A stretch of 64,000 nucleotides of DNA from Selaginella moellendorffii (GCF_000143415.4 NW_003314263.1:622165-686164), one strand, 5' to 3'. Counted from the stretch's first letter, positions 11,226 through 23,002 are shown. A program made the numbers and translations. The notes: generated from the sequence alone by a model not told the origin.

Positions 11226-11643
11226 ATTGTCATTATCCCACTTGTAAAATAAGGTTTCCAAACCTTTATATAGTATATAAATATAACAAAATTCAACTGC
11301 ATTGAGGCACATGCCATTTTATTTTAAACAAGGAAATGTCTACTCAATCACTTCTCCTCCCCCTGCCACTGCTTCACCTCTCTCTTCTCCTTGTCATCGT
11401 CGTCCAATTTTTTTCCATCCTTTTAATATTGGCTCAGTTGCTCCGAGTTTAGGTGGAGCCCAAGTCCCCATTCAATCTTTACTTTCCCCTTATTAATAAA
11501 ACAACTTCGTAGACTTCCAATAACATGCTGTAACACTTCTAGTATAATGCAAATCCTCTCAAAGAATTGTCTTTTAATATTAATACAATGGCATGGAACC
11601 CCATGCCATAATAAGTTACATTTTTAAATAAATACATGCCATC

Positions 11644-12506
11644 TCAGATTGTTATTTTTTGCTTCCAACGCCTATACAATAATCTTGGAATTTCATCACT
11701 CTCCACACTATCAGGATTTAAACCCAATAGTAATGCCATCTCTTCTCTAATACGTCCACGCTCATGTTCAGTGGTCGAAGAACCCATCCGGTTGAGTAGA
11801 TTATGGAGATGCGGATAGTGCTTGGCTAGACAATATACATGCCATAAATGATGACTGGTGTCTGTCCGATCAAATGGCTTCTGATATACCGTTCCATCTG
11901 CCATTTGGTTGATTTCTGCAGCCACCTCCTGGACTGGCTGGTTCTCTATCACCATCGCTCCAAGCCGTTTTGCAAGGTCCCCCAGAACATACGGTTTCTT
12001 CTCCCTAGTTTCCATACTGCAAGAGATGGGGTGCACTGCATATGTGTGCGTGTTCGCTGCAGTTTTAATCAGCGAGTCATCGATGATGAGGATTTCACTT
12101 GACCTAGCAGTCCGGTTCATCACTACAGCCTCTGGCTTGACGAAGATGGGCTTGCTACCCCTCACATGGACCATAGTCAAGCAATCCTCCTGCGTTAGGA
12201 AAAAGTCAAATGGTAATATTACTCGCGTCTGATCGTGCATCATCTGTAGCAACGTTAATGCATTGTGGCGCATCATGGATGTCCAAACTCCCAATTGCAA
12301 ATTGAACCCGGCCCTCTGTTTTAAGTGTCGCATGGTCATTATTAGATCCCGCAGTTTCTCCCGTGTGATTAATGTGAATCTGTCTCTTTTGACCAACTTG
12401 CGACCGCAGGCTTTGGAGGGTGCAGTGACATTCGAGGACGAGCCACGCTCATGGGAGAAAAGGACACCGTTCAGATCAAAAACGATATAGTACTTTCGCC
12501 GTGACT
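11644..12506 (-). pseudogene. FCP1/SCP-like HAD phosphatase domain (exon 10)
   Basis: The exon starts after CATTTCAG (acceptor, 12507) and runs to a TGA stop at 11644-11646, 287 codons. HAD motif I is FDLNGVLF, so the second Asp of the usual DxD is Asn, as in several plant FCP1-like proteins. The WTS motif is LGVWTSMM, a conserved Lys lies in KPIFVKP, and the acidic motif is LIIDDSLIKTAAN. This exon is open throughout. The Asn at the general acid/base position may lower or remove phosphatase activity. It joins the upstream exon in phase 1, which is why I place it in the same gene. An independent gene remains possible. Confidence 0.7.
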
Positions 12507-12553
12507 CTGAAATGAAATGCGTCAGCATAAAAAATGGTACAAGTCAATTTTAC

Positions 12554-14209
12554 CATCTACAATATTAGCGAATGGTGCTCCCGATGGTCATTCAGAGGGT
12601 TTTGGTCGAGGAAACGTGAAGGGCGGAAATACTCTCCTCTGCAATGTGGGGTCAATCGCATCCGATGGCGTGTGGGCACATGCCCTTTCAGCTGTAGACT
12701 CTGGTACAACTGGCTCAACAGTGGCATGGGGTGGTTCCGATGGTGTGTGATCACACGCCATTTCAGTTGGTGCCTCCGTTGGCAAAGTGGACATGACCGA
12801 ACAGGCAGCAGGGGCGGTGTAGGGAGGTTTCAACGGCGCGTAGTCAGACGATTGGGCACACGTTGAGTCCGTTGGAAATGAGGATACAACCGGCTCGGCA
12901 GCTGGGGCGGCCTCATGCGGGTCCAATGGCACCTGGTCACCGTCAGTTGGATACGTGGACAAGATTGACTCAGTGGTATGGGCAGCATCAAGTGGAGCGT
13001 GGTCAGTTTGCTTGGCGTTGATATGGATAGTAGCCTCCACCAGCTCTAATGACTCTTGCAGGCAAGTAGAGTCCACTGGCAGATCCATATGCATGTCCAA
13101 ATATCTCCCTTCGATTGAGATGGTATCCTCCTTACTGGCTACTAAAAACAAACTCATTAGCACATTGAATCGACTATACTGTATTTACCATCAACTGCTA
13201 TTGAGGAACTAGGACCGATATCACTTGGGCGCACTGCTGATTCTGAAGGATTGGACATACGTTTCAACCCTTGCTTGGCACTATCCTTCCTCGACACTAA
13301 AGGCTAGAGTTTGTATCTTAATTCAACTGAATAATCTCTACTTACCATTTGCTTTGCAACCTACATGGACAATGTTAGAAATGGTAAAAGGTTAGGAATG
13401 GATGTACTATTATTTACCTGATGGTTTGTCTTGTATGACCTTCCTCCGCTACTCTTTGGCCACCTCAGGCTGGCCATCGTCGTCATCATCGTCGTCGTCA
13501 TTATTGTGATCGTCACTATTGTGAGGACCATCCAAGTCCTCTTCGTCCTCCTCTTCGTCCTTCTGCTCTTCCTGCTCATTATCTTTTTCTGGCTCCTCAT
13601 CCCCCTCCTGCATTTCTTCCATAGGCTGCTCAGGCTGGATGGCTTGTTCTTCCAGGACCATCTTGGGAAAATCATCTGGCCGAGTTTCCATCTCAAAATA
13701 CAAGACATCCATAGCCTGTTTTAGTGCGTGACCTAGGACCGTATCCTCACCCGACTGCCTTAACATAGTTTCTGCACGTTCTTGCACCCTTCGAAGACGA
13801 CGAGATGAGAAAAACGTGGCCCTGACTTGAAAAGCATCCCTCATCCATTGTACCTCTCCAGTGAGATTGGGGAAGGGGAGTCCGCCATAGGAATCTGAGT
13901 CAGGAGGTGGTGACCGCGAGGCATTACCTATCATCTTTTCGTTGCCCTTCTTCCTTTTCGAATCAAACGCCTCTGATCCCGAAGACTGTCCAACGTGCTT
14001 TCGCTTTTATGACCACTGTCAGTTTGAGCTTGGCTGGTGCTTGCCTGTTTTGCCTTTGAAGAAGTGTCTCCTACAAGGAATGGCATGAGACCACACGCCA
14101 TTGCAAATATAATTTGTACCTCCTTTTTTCCTATTGCTTGTCTGTTTGTCCTTCTTCGACGTGCCACCAGTGCGTTTTTCAGTCCTCGTGTCTGAATATT
14201 CACAACGAT
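12554..14209 (-). pseudogene. Acidic and Pro/Thr-repeat linker exons 5-9
   Basis: Small exons encode basic, Ser/Thr-rich sequence (14120-14209), a long acidic run (Glu/Asp-rich, about 13460-13600) and a proline/threonine segment (12600-12990). The last segment has a degenerate repeat of about 30 residues (..PTDxxxxxPLxPP..AxxPV...). Two of the 22-bp palindromes (12665, 12740) are translated here as ACAHTPS/ACDHTPS. The 15-bp micro-exon 13346-13360 lies between 57- and 49-bp introns. In-frame stops: TAG 13449 and TGA 12588. Intrinsic disorder is likely. No fold is recognised. Confidence 0.5.
14071..14119 (-). other. 49-bp intron with palindrome
   Basis: Minus strand: starts GTACAAAT and ends CTTGTAG. 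The palindrome is at 14080-14101, next to the 3' splice site. Phase 1. Confidence 0.65.
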
Positions 14210-14247
14210 CTATAATCAAAATGGCGTGAGGCCTCACGTGACCTTAC
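14210..14247 (-). other. 38-bp intron made almost wholly of the palindrome
   Basis: Minus strand: starts GTAAGG, ends TTATAG, with the palindrome 14221-14242 filling most of the intron. Flanking exons join in phase 1. It is at the lower limit of known spliceosomal introns. Confidence 0.6.
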
Positions 14248-14369
14248 CTTGTGCAGGTTGTGAGCTCGGCCCAACAGTAGCTGTTAACGCCGTTTCAGCA
14301 TCTGGGGGTGGCCACGCTCCTGCATACAGAGCTTGTGAGATAACATTTAAACTTAAAGTGCATACTCAC

Positions 14370-16920
14370 CAGGTTCGCAGAGAAGATACTGTTTTTATTT
14401 GGCAACTGTAATTATATGCTTCATTGAAGTCACCTCTTCAATGGAGTTTGTCACCGCAACACACGGGACACCCTTGAGTAGTGCGGCTCGAAAGAATAGT
14501 CCGCCGTAGTTGTACTCGACAACGCATTTGCCCTTGGAGTCGGAAGCAGGTGCTATTGCGTTGAAGACCCAGCTGAGCATTTCCCATGCTGCACCTGGAG
14601 CTTTCTCTGGATTCGAAAGCTCCATAGCCGTCTTCAGTTCCTCAGGCACGGGTAAATTGACCTCCCTCAGATCAATTCGATCGGCCTTGTCGAACAAAGC
14701 TGGGAAGTCACTCCAGTCCCACTTTGCTGCAGGACCAATAACAAGGGCGAGTGTGAAGATGCGGACATTCGTCGGTATCTTCTTCTTAGCCATTATCCCA
14801 TGGATCTCCTACATCTCCTTGCCTTTCAACCGACCCTTCACCTCGTTCAAGGCCTTCCAGAACTTGTGATAGGATTCGGAGTCGTAGATCATATAGTGGA
14901 CTGAAGATTCCACCTCCGCAAGTCCCACCATTAAGTCAATGATGGAGCTGACTTCGTCTGCATGAGTGATCTCCTCGTTTGTAAAGTCCATCACACAAAA
15001 GATGTTCTTGACTTGCTCATCTCCGCGGGAAACGATGCTCCTCCACCTTTGATCCTCATCCGAATTCACGTATACCCGGTAAGGTTCTCGATAGGCCTCT
15101 ACTGCGGGGTCGAGCTGTTTCTGAAGCCGGCGGTCGACATCCCTCTTAATGAAATTTGGATACTGATCCAACTTCTCAGCTTTACTTTTCGTGGCATCCC
15201 GCAGCAGATCGATGAACTTGGGGGCCCCCTTCACGTAGTCGTCGATGTCTTCATTTGACAACTCCAGCTCTTCCATCATCTCTTGCGTGGTGTCGATGCT
15301 CACCCTCTCCACGGCCACTTGCTCGAAGATCCAATCCTTCAATAGCGCATGAGCTCTCAGAGTCGTGCACAAGTCCTCGTATGTCACAATATGGCCGGGA
15401 GTCATTTTGGTCTTGTTGAAGACTACCTCACCACGTAGAAGAGCATTAGCCATTGTCAGAAGGTCGTCGTCGTCTAGAGACCGCGAGAAACGCAAGGCGT
15501 TGAGCTTCAAATCATTGGGCTTCCGGCCGTCCTCCACACCCATTGAGTTTAGCAACTCCCCGTCATGGTACCTCCTCAGCACATCTACCCATTTGTCAAA
15601 AACAACTTTTGTCGTGAGTAGAATGTTATGGATGCTGAGTGTGTCATTGACCCCCAGTGTTTTCGAGAGAAGACTCGAGAATTCCTGCAATGGAAATGGC
15701 GTGAGGCCACATGCTATGCCACATGCAACGAGGCTTACCTGCCAGGCGCTAGTTGCTAGTGCACGTCCTTGTCCTGGTTTTTGTGGCTTCTTCAGTTGAA
15801 CCCAGAGCTTCCGTGTTCGTGCCAATGTCTCGTGCAGACTCGATTTGTAGCACGTTTCTTGCTTGACATTTTGCGCATGGGAGATGGATATAATAGATCG
15901 GAGGGGCGAGTTGCCTTTTATCAGGCGGACAACTTTTGTCTTGAAGACTTTCTTCACCTCCTCGCCCACCATAATATCCACAACTATCTCTTGCATCGCC
16001 AAGCTAGAATGCTGCCCGGAGATGGCATAGAACCGGATGTTCTGATCGTCCAACACCTTCCTATTGATCAAGTCTAGAAACCTCGTCTCGCCCTTCATTG
16101 TTCGGTAGTAGGGGATCACAGCTGCGATGTCGGGTGTTACTGGACTTGCCAGCATCTTCTGCTGCAGTTTCTCCACCCACTCATCAGATACTAGCCTGTG
16201 GTTGTATTTGCTTTGGATGTCGATACGGCTCACGTCGATTGTATATACTTTGTTGGAATAGTAACAAGTACTATTATCTGCGATGATTTTTGCTGCCTCT
16301 TCTTGCTCTTTCTGCTCTTTGCGGCTCTTCTTTTTGGTGGGTGTAGTGTTCGAACCCGAGGCAATGGCATCACCGAGTAGCTTCTTTTTTGGAGCTGCAG
16401 GAGAGTCGGACGTCGGCTTGAGCTTGACCACCCTTTTCTGCTTCGGGGTAGTTTCCAGATCGACCCCCTTCCCCTTCGCTTCGCGAACTGGAGGCACTCT
16501 CAATGGCTCAATGTTGGAATATAGTTTTTGAACATCGCCGTAGGTGAGGTCCGTGGATTCCATGTGATCTTCATAGACCCCCAGCGTCTTTGAAATTGTG
16601 GGCCTCCTGGACAACCTCTCCCTAGCTCCCTCTAGGAATTCCTCATAGCCGCTGCCCCCCTCCGGGAAGCCGCTAGGATGTGCAAGGTGGATCTTGAAGG
16701 CAGACGCTGTCTCTACCACAAGTGCCAGTCCATATTCTTGCATAGAACTGCATGGAGTGTCTGTCACTTGGATGAGGATCCCCATGCATTCTTTTCTCCC
16801 ACCATCTGTGTTGTACAGCCTCAGATCCTCACCTTCCATCCCGAAAGTCCAACTGGTGAGCTCCTCCCCCTTCTCTGCATCCACATTGACAGTGGCTGGA
16901 AGAAGAACGCAATTCCTTGC
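14370..16920 (-). pseudogene. ParB/sulfiredoxin-like region (exons 2-3)
   Basis: Exons 2 and 3 read as one frame across the 54-bp intron 15685-15738. A Lys-rich linker precedes a ParB-like fold. It opens YTIDVSRIDI, has the ISGQHSSLAMQEI block that corresponds to the conserved GxHR/GQH motif, and ends with a SHAQNVKQET segment like the 'ieNlqRe' helix of ParB. In bacteria this domain binds CTP and loads on palindromic parS sites. Relatives elsewhere act as nucleases. Nothing here shows which activity applies. The following ~300 residues (FDKWVDVLRRYHDGELL..) are not recognised. An in-frame TAG at 14809-14811 is followed in frame by the MAKKKIPTNVRIF segment. Confidence 0.6.
15685..15738 (-). 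other. 54-bp intron with palindrome in the ParB-like gene
   Basis: Minus strand: CAG/GTAAGCC ... CCATTGCAG/GAATTC. The palindrome is at 15696-15717. The length is a multiple of three with no stop, so it reads through in frame, but it interrupts the coding character. Confidence 0.7.
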
Positions 16921-17142
16921 CTGTTCAGAAATGCACAACAATTAGAGCTGACAGATGAAAAGCTTGAGGCCACACGCCATTCACCACTGCATCAGATGTC
17001 TTGAGGCTGCATCCTAAGATGGCGTGAGGCTACACGCCATCTGTAACCGGACTGCACTCGAGAGCCCAATCGGTGCATGCCAATGTTGCTACTGAATGGC
17101 ATGTGGCCTCATACCATTTTCTACTTGGCCTAAAAGACTTAC
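16921..17142 (-). other. 222-bp first intron with three palindromes
   Basis: Minus strand: AAATG/GTAAGTC ... GAACAG/GCAAGG, phase 0. It carries palindromes at 16961, 17019 and 17096. It joins the 47-codon first exon (ATG at 17283) to the long second exon. Confidence 0.7.
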
Positions 17143-18014
17143 CATTTGAAGCCGAATGGAGGCCGTGACAATCGAGGCTGGACTCGCTGGCGAATGTGCA
17201 CTGTGTGTGCAGCGGATCGTAGCAGCAAGGCTACTCTGCCACTTAGAGTTGGAGAGTGGCGCTGAAATCTCCCGGGACGCCAAGTGGGCTGCGTGTGGGT
17301 GGTGGAGTGGGCGGCGGAGTTGGCGGCGAAGTTACAAACTGGGTGTGTTTTGAAGTGGACGCCGATGCACACGAGCGCGATACGAGCGCGAGTGTGATGC
17401 AAGCGCGAGTGGACGCCGATGCACACGAGAAACCTGTAGAGAAGGTAGATGAGCGCGAATGTGAGCGTGATCGCGAGTGGGAGCGCGATGCGAGCGTGAG
17501 TGTGCGATTATTTCTTGAATGGCGTGGGGCCGCATGCCATTTTCAAGGGCACATAGGAGTATATTCCTAGAATATTCTGACACGCGCAAGATTTTTTTGA
17601 GTTTTCTGGAGATCCAACCGTTAAATCGCAACTAGATTTTACAGAATGGTATACAATGTCTCTCTTGATGACCCTGCAAAGAAGCATCTCGATCAGACAC
17701 CACATGAGACCACACGAGCCTTACAATGTTTCAGGGGCATTTGCCATAGATCCGACCGTTATTTTGCTCCAAAATTTTACAGTTTGGTGTGCATTGACCT
17801 TTCCATCGACACTGCAAAGGGACATCACAATCAGATGCGAGATCACAAGAAACTAACTTCACTAACTCTGGTTTCACCAAGATTTACGTAAGAAGTTATG
17901 AAATGAAAGGACCCTCTCTATTGAAATGTGTTTATGGTCCTAGGGGCATTGTGACATATCAAAGGATTTTGCATCAAGTTCTGTATTTGCATGTTTATCA
18001 AGCTACTGAATTGC

Positions 18015-18040
18015 TAAACCCTAAACCCTAAACCCTAAAC
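18015..18040 (+). repeat. Short plant-type telomere-like repeat (CCCTAAA)3
   Basis: TAAACCCTAAACCC continues for three and a half units. This is the Arabidopsis-type telomere unit, here interstitial and often found in plant promoters (telo-box-like). Confidence 0.85.
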
Positions 18041-18899
18041 ATGTGGCAAATGCTGCGTGAAGAAAGATGCCCTTTCTGGGCAAATGCTGTAAGAGGCAGA
18101 TGCCGAGTAGATGTATCTCAGGCTAGCGAAGGGGACAAACGAAAGCTAGCTATAAACATGACGGGATGCAAATAGATTACTAGGCTGGTCCTGTGAAAAT
18201 CAAAAACCATAATTGAAAACATTGAAAATGCAAAAAGAAAGGTTTATAATATTTTTGAATTTTAAGCAACCAAAGGAATGTAAGTAGGGCATGTGTTTGT
18301 AAGTTTAAAAATGCCTCAACCACTTAAATTCCCAAGTAAATAAAGCTGTTTCTATTTTTGGTACAGATAAACTTTATAGCGTGTGGGCTCATGCAATTTT
18401 GAACCCAAAAATGCACCAAAAAACGCTCGACTAGCATTATTTTTTGAATGGCGTGTGGCCTTATATTGCCATAAATGGACGTACACACACAACATAATTA
18501 TTCCTTTACACGGCGAATAATCTTGGCGCGGATTGCTAACATGGCATGGGAAAGTTCGAATCACTGACATGGCACAGCTGGATCGAGGCAAGGACATGAT
18601 GTGACAAAGTTCAACCTCCGACAGCAAAGTTTAGAAGCTACTTAGTTTGAAATTTGTCAGAGGAATCATAAGATCTGGTTTGTCAGAGGATTTGATGTGA
18701 CGTTCAAGCGTGTGTTATTTTTGAATTCTCGAACTCATTCCTAGGTCTATCATTTTTGTGCGCCGTGTTCTTGGTTCCGCTGAGCACAGTGAGCGCTGCT
18801 TGTGTAAGCGGCGTTGTGGGCTGTGGTTTATGCGTCTACGAGCGGTTGCGGCATTGCGAGCGCCATTGCAAGCGGCAGTTTATGCGAGTGGCAGTTTGT

Positions 18900-18970
18900 G
18901 CGAGCGGTGCTACGAGCAGTTGCGGTGTTGCGAGCGGCGCTACGAGTAGTTGCGGTGTTGCGAGCGGCAC
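18900..18970 (+). repeat. 30-bp GC-rich tandem repeat
   Basis: The unit GCGAGCGGYGCTACGAGYAG plus TTGCGGTGTT occurs at 18900-18929 and 18930-18959, with a partial third copy. Confidence 0.8.
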
Positions 18971-19472
18971 TGTCTTTGGTGTGGCTACCGCTTCCTCTTG
19001 ATATTCGGCACTTGTGCTTCCTGGTATATTCACCATGGAATGGCTTAGGACCACATTTAGAAATGGCATGAGGCCACATGCCATCTTGGGCCCTTGCAAT
19101 TTCATGGCTAGCGTATTGTCATGTATGTTTTTACTTGCCTGCAGCTGTGTGTATATCAAGATGGCATGAGGCCTCATGCCAATTTTGTGAATGCGAAATT
19201 TCACGTGGGTGTCAATAGCATGTTTGAATAATGGCATGTGGCCTCATGCTATTGAGGTTGTTTGGTATGTTATGATTTAGGCCATTCTCCAATCATTTTT
19301 TGTATGGTCTTAACTTCTTTTCTGCACTTTCAGAATGGCCTTCAGGGTTGGGGAAAAGGTTTACATTTTGAATGGTGGGAAGAGAGTTGCAAAAGGGACC
19401 CTTGTGTCTATGGATCGGAACTTTGTTATACACTGTCAAAGGCTTGGGGAAGGTAATGCTGCTGTATCAGTA

Positions 19473-20901
19473 TGTGAGACACAAAATCCCTAGGCCCCAA
19501 AGTGGAGCCGGAAGGGCGCCACATGGTAGTGGCCGAAGCGAGAGCCAAACGAGCGTAACACGTTTGGACCAAAAGCTCCGACTTGAAAAATCAAGAGCGG
19601 GAGTGGAACTCCCAACGAAGTGCTCGAGGAACGAGCACGAAGCGAGCAAAAGGCGAGGCTCCAAAAAGGGACCCAAAAGGGCCAACACATGACACGTGGG
19701 AGTGTCCGAGATGGACCCGAGTTGGAGTCCGAAGTGGAGTCCGAGATGGACCCGAGTTGGAGTCCGAAGTGGAGTCCGAGATGGACCCGAGTTGGAGTCC
19801 GAAGTGGAGTCCGAGATGGACCCGAGATGGAGTCCGAGATGGAGTCCGAGATGGAGTCCGAGGTGGACCCGAGATGGACCCGAGTTGGAGTCCGAAGTGG
19901 AGTCCGAGATGGACCCGAGATGGAGTCCGAGATGGAGTCCGAGATGGAGTCCAAGGTGGACCCAAGATGGACCCGAAATGGAGTCCGAGATGGAGTCCGA
20001 GATGGACCCGAGATGGAGTCCGAGATGGAGTCCGAGACCCAGTGTTGGGTGATGAGCTGCCCACTAGGAAGTCCAAGACTAGAGTGAACACAGACCGACA
20101 AGCGGGGTAGCTTGGTGAAGTGTTCAAGAGCCGGCTCTAGTTCCCCCGGGAGATCGACTGGCCGATGCTCCCAGTCCAAGTGTGGGTGGCACTACCTACT
20201 TGGATACCTGGTGTGGCTCAACGGAACCCGCTCTAAGCCCATGGCTAGAGCACCTAAGGGCAGAAGGCGAGGAGAGTACCCAGGTGGCTCGCGTAAGGCC
20301 ACGGTGTTCCGAAATGTTGTCCCAAAGGCCCAGACTGTGGAAAGGAAGAGGAGCAGTCCTCTGGGGTAGTGACCAAGGACACAGTCGTGTGGGGAGGAAG
20401 TCCCAGAGGACCGTGGGACTTAGTGGTCGGGCCTGTGGGTCTCGATCCAGTGGCAGTGTTGGCAAACACGGCCAGGGGCAGAAAGGGACTTAGTGGGGAC
20501 TGACAGAGGGATATTGGGGAAGGCTATTCCCCTTGTCGGTGGGCATCCTAAGGATGCTAAGGAGTGGATCTGAGATGACCACTCACGGATGGTTTACCTA
20601 GTCTTGGAGAGCCAAGACGGTGATGCATGTGGTATTGGACTACCAGTGTGGCGAAGGTGATTGGGCATGGCCTTAGCATAACGGGCTGCCATGTCGGTGG
20701 TACCTTTGAGTGTCGGTCATGGGATCGGACACGTGGAGCACTTAGACCAAGTGCAAATGTTGAGTGGCATGGATGCCATTCTCGGGGCTTGCAAGTCCCA
20801 AGTCCTGGATTGGACTTATGGAGGTTGTGAATGAGACTCCTCCAAGTGGTCAGAGGTGTGGTTAAGTGACTAAAGTAGAATGGAAAATTTAGTCGCTTAC
20901 A
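19473..20901 (+). mobile_element. Solo LTR (LARD family) with TSD CAGTA inside the transposase
   Basis: It starts TGTGAGACACAAAATCCC and ends GTCGCTTACA, 1,429 bp. CAGTA is duplicated at 19468-19472 and 20902-20906. Removing the LTR and one TSD copy leaves an uninterrupted reading frame. The GAGTCCGAGATGG minisatellite lies at about 19700-20040. Confidence 0.95.
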
Positions 20902-22508
20902 CAGTAGAGACTGTCTTCGATGGGAATGTGGTCGCTATTGAACGAGGAGAGATGGTCATCAGGGTAAATGTTGTTGTTGCCTTGAAAAATCTTCAGAAGA
21001 AAGCAGATGTTGGGGACAGCGCAAGTGCAACGCATGTTCCCTCCGTGGATCTTAAGAACCGTGCTACATGGATTCAGGCAAAGGTGTTTCTAAACAACCC
21101 CGAGGAGGAGGTGGTAGCTGAGGGCTTAGCCATAGTTGTCGATCCAAGAGATGCGGTTGCTAATCAAGAATTGGGCTGGGATGATATTGGAGTTGCGATT
21201 TTAGAGGTTGTTGACACAGAAGAAAACAGTCTGACTATTAGAAGCATTGTGCGGTGGAAATTGAGGCACTTAGTGTTTGAGAATGTGAAGGATTCACAAT
21301 CAAACACCACTACAACTGATGACAGAACATCTCTTCATGGGAAAAGAAAGTACACCTTCCTAAAGCGCAGCCAAGGGGATCTGAGCAACGAACCGAAAAG
21401 ACAGAAAATGGCGATGGAGGTTCGAATGGTCTCGACAGTTGCTTGTTGCAAGAAGAGGTGCTGTCAACATGCTGATTGGGATGCTATTGAAGAGGAGAGA
21501 GCAAGATACAAGACATTGTCCTGGAAGGCAGCTCGCAATTTTGTGTATGAGGCATTACGGTCATCTGTTGATGCTTCAGAACATCAGGTGGGGGGCATGG
21601 TCTTCCAGAGGGGTTTGGTCTGCATGAAGGCATGGAGAATCATTTATGGAGTCCCTCGAACCACATTCTACAGAATCAAAACTGAGTTCGAGGATCAAAG
21701 GGTTCAACAGGCAGTCCATGGGAACGACGGTACGCACAAAACCAGGGGTCATGTTGTATATGGAGAGGCAATCTTCAAGAGGTTTGTCGAGACATGTAGC
21801 GAGCAGCAACCACATAAAACCCGCCTCTTGGAAGATGGAACACGAGACACCCAATGAGTTCTCCCTTCCATGTATACCAAGGGGGCCATATTGGAAGATG
21901 TGAATCGGGAACTCCAGAGTAATGGCTACAGGAAGCTGAGCCAATCTAGATTTAGTAGATTGTGGAGCAACAGGTTCAGGGATGTGAGTATAGGAAAGTA
22001 CTCCAGCTTTTCAAAGTGTGACGAGTGCACTGCTATCAAAATGGCTTTGTCGAAGAATTCTTGCAGCGCTCAAGAGCGAGAGACGTTGGTTAGAAGGCGG
22101 CTCGACCACAACATCGAGCAGAGAAGCTGCAAGACTGCATATTATCATAACAGGATTCTCTCCATGGAGAGACCTGGCTCTTACCTCTACATCATCCACG
22201 ACAAAATGGACCAGAAAAAGACGTGCTTACCTCGACTCAATCCTGCCCCCAAGGCAATCTCTTCATCCATGCAGCTGCCTGTGTCTCTGTTTGGCATAAT
22301 CGCTCATGGGCATGGTGCCCAGAACTATGGGAACTTCTTTGTACCTCTATGGGGTGGCGGGGGTGCAAACATGATGATTGCGTTCCTAGCAAAACACTTA
22401 AGGTCTCTGCAAAGTGCGTAGACTGAGCTGAACGGCCAACCCTTGCATAAGGCCCTTGTCGATCGAACCCCATACAGGGTTCAGCTGGAGGAGGAGCAAA
22501 GGCTTGCA

Positions 22509-22622
22509 GTATCGCGTGGGGCCCCATGCCATCCCAGTGAATATGTTAGCCATTAGATTGTAGGGTTATCACGTGAGGCCTCATGCCATTCCGATGAGGC
22601 TGGTCGCCCGGTGAATGCACAG
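22509..22622 (+). other. 114-bp probable intron of transposase with two palindromes
   Basis: Starts GTATCGCG, ends AATGCACAG. Palindromes at 22511 and 22568. Phase 0 on both sides by my reading. The donor is not a strong consensus. Confidence 0.5.
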
Positions 22623-23002
22623 CCTCATCCAAACGAAGCAGAATCTCAAGGAAGTTCTTGCGGCCGATGTGGCCTTCCACCCCATCTTCTGCTCCAAACA
22701 GACAATGCTGGCAGTGAGAACAAAAACATGTACGTCTTCGCGTACTTGGCGATGCTTGTTGCCAAAGGCATATTTGAAACGGTTACACTTGGCTTTCTCA
22801 TGGTTGGGCACAGCCTCATCCAAACGAAGCAGAATCTCAAGGAAGTTCTTGCGGCCGATGTGGCCTTCCACCCCATCTTCTGCTCCAAACAGACAATGCT
22901 GGCAGTGAGAACAAAAACATGTACGTCTTCGCGTACTTGGCGATGCTTGTTGCCAAAGGCATATTTGAAACGGTTACACTTGGCTTTCTCATGGTTGGGC
23001 AC
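22621..23002 (+). repeat. 191-bp tandem duplication in the transposase
   Basis: 22621-22811 is repeated as 22812-23002 (AGCCTCATCCAAACG at the start of each). 191 is not a multiple of three, so the LQTDN...MVGH segment is doubled and the frame shifts. Either copy alone is open. Confidence 0.9.

Larger units (their letters stand above)
11644..17283 (-). pseudogene. Ten-exon ParB-like / FCP1-like giant gene of the transposon
   Basis: My gene model, on the minus strand: exons 17283-17143, 16920-15739, 15684-14370, 14319-14248, 14209-14120, 14070-13418, 13360-13346, 13296-13189, 13141-12554 and 12506-11644. All nine introns are GT-AG, 38-222 bp. The first two are phase 0 and nearly all the rest phase 1. 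The sum is about 5.0 kb (about 1,675 codons). Domains in order: low-complexity N-terminus, ParB-like fold (about residues 270-390), unknown helical region, acidic Asp/Glu segment, degenerate Pro/Thr repeats and an FCP1/HAD-like C-terminus. Broken by TAG 14809-14811, TAA 14395-14397, TAG 13449-13451, TGA 12588-12590 and a 1-nt frame change in exon 6 (about 13940-14000). It could instead be two genes. Function in transposition is unknown. Confidence 0.65.
17284..19334. promoter_or_regulatory. 2-kb divergent intergenic region of the transposon
   Basis: It lies between the two divergently read genes, so it should hold both promoters. It contains six palindromes, GAGCGCGA-type short repeats (about 17370-17510), a (CCCTAAA)n run (18015-18040) and a 30-bp tandem repeat (18900-18959). 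An acceptor-like CACTTTCAG ends at 19333, two bases before the transposase ATG, so an upstream untranslated exon is possible. I could not pick out a TATA box with confidence. Confidence 0.5.

Noticed and set aside
15365-16945. Antisense open frames over the ParB-like gene
   Set aside because: Shadows of the minus-strand coding frame, with no recognisable protein.
18015-18040. Chromosome end or internal telomere block
   Set aside because: Only three to four units, surrounded by transposon sequence on both sides.
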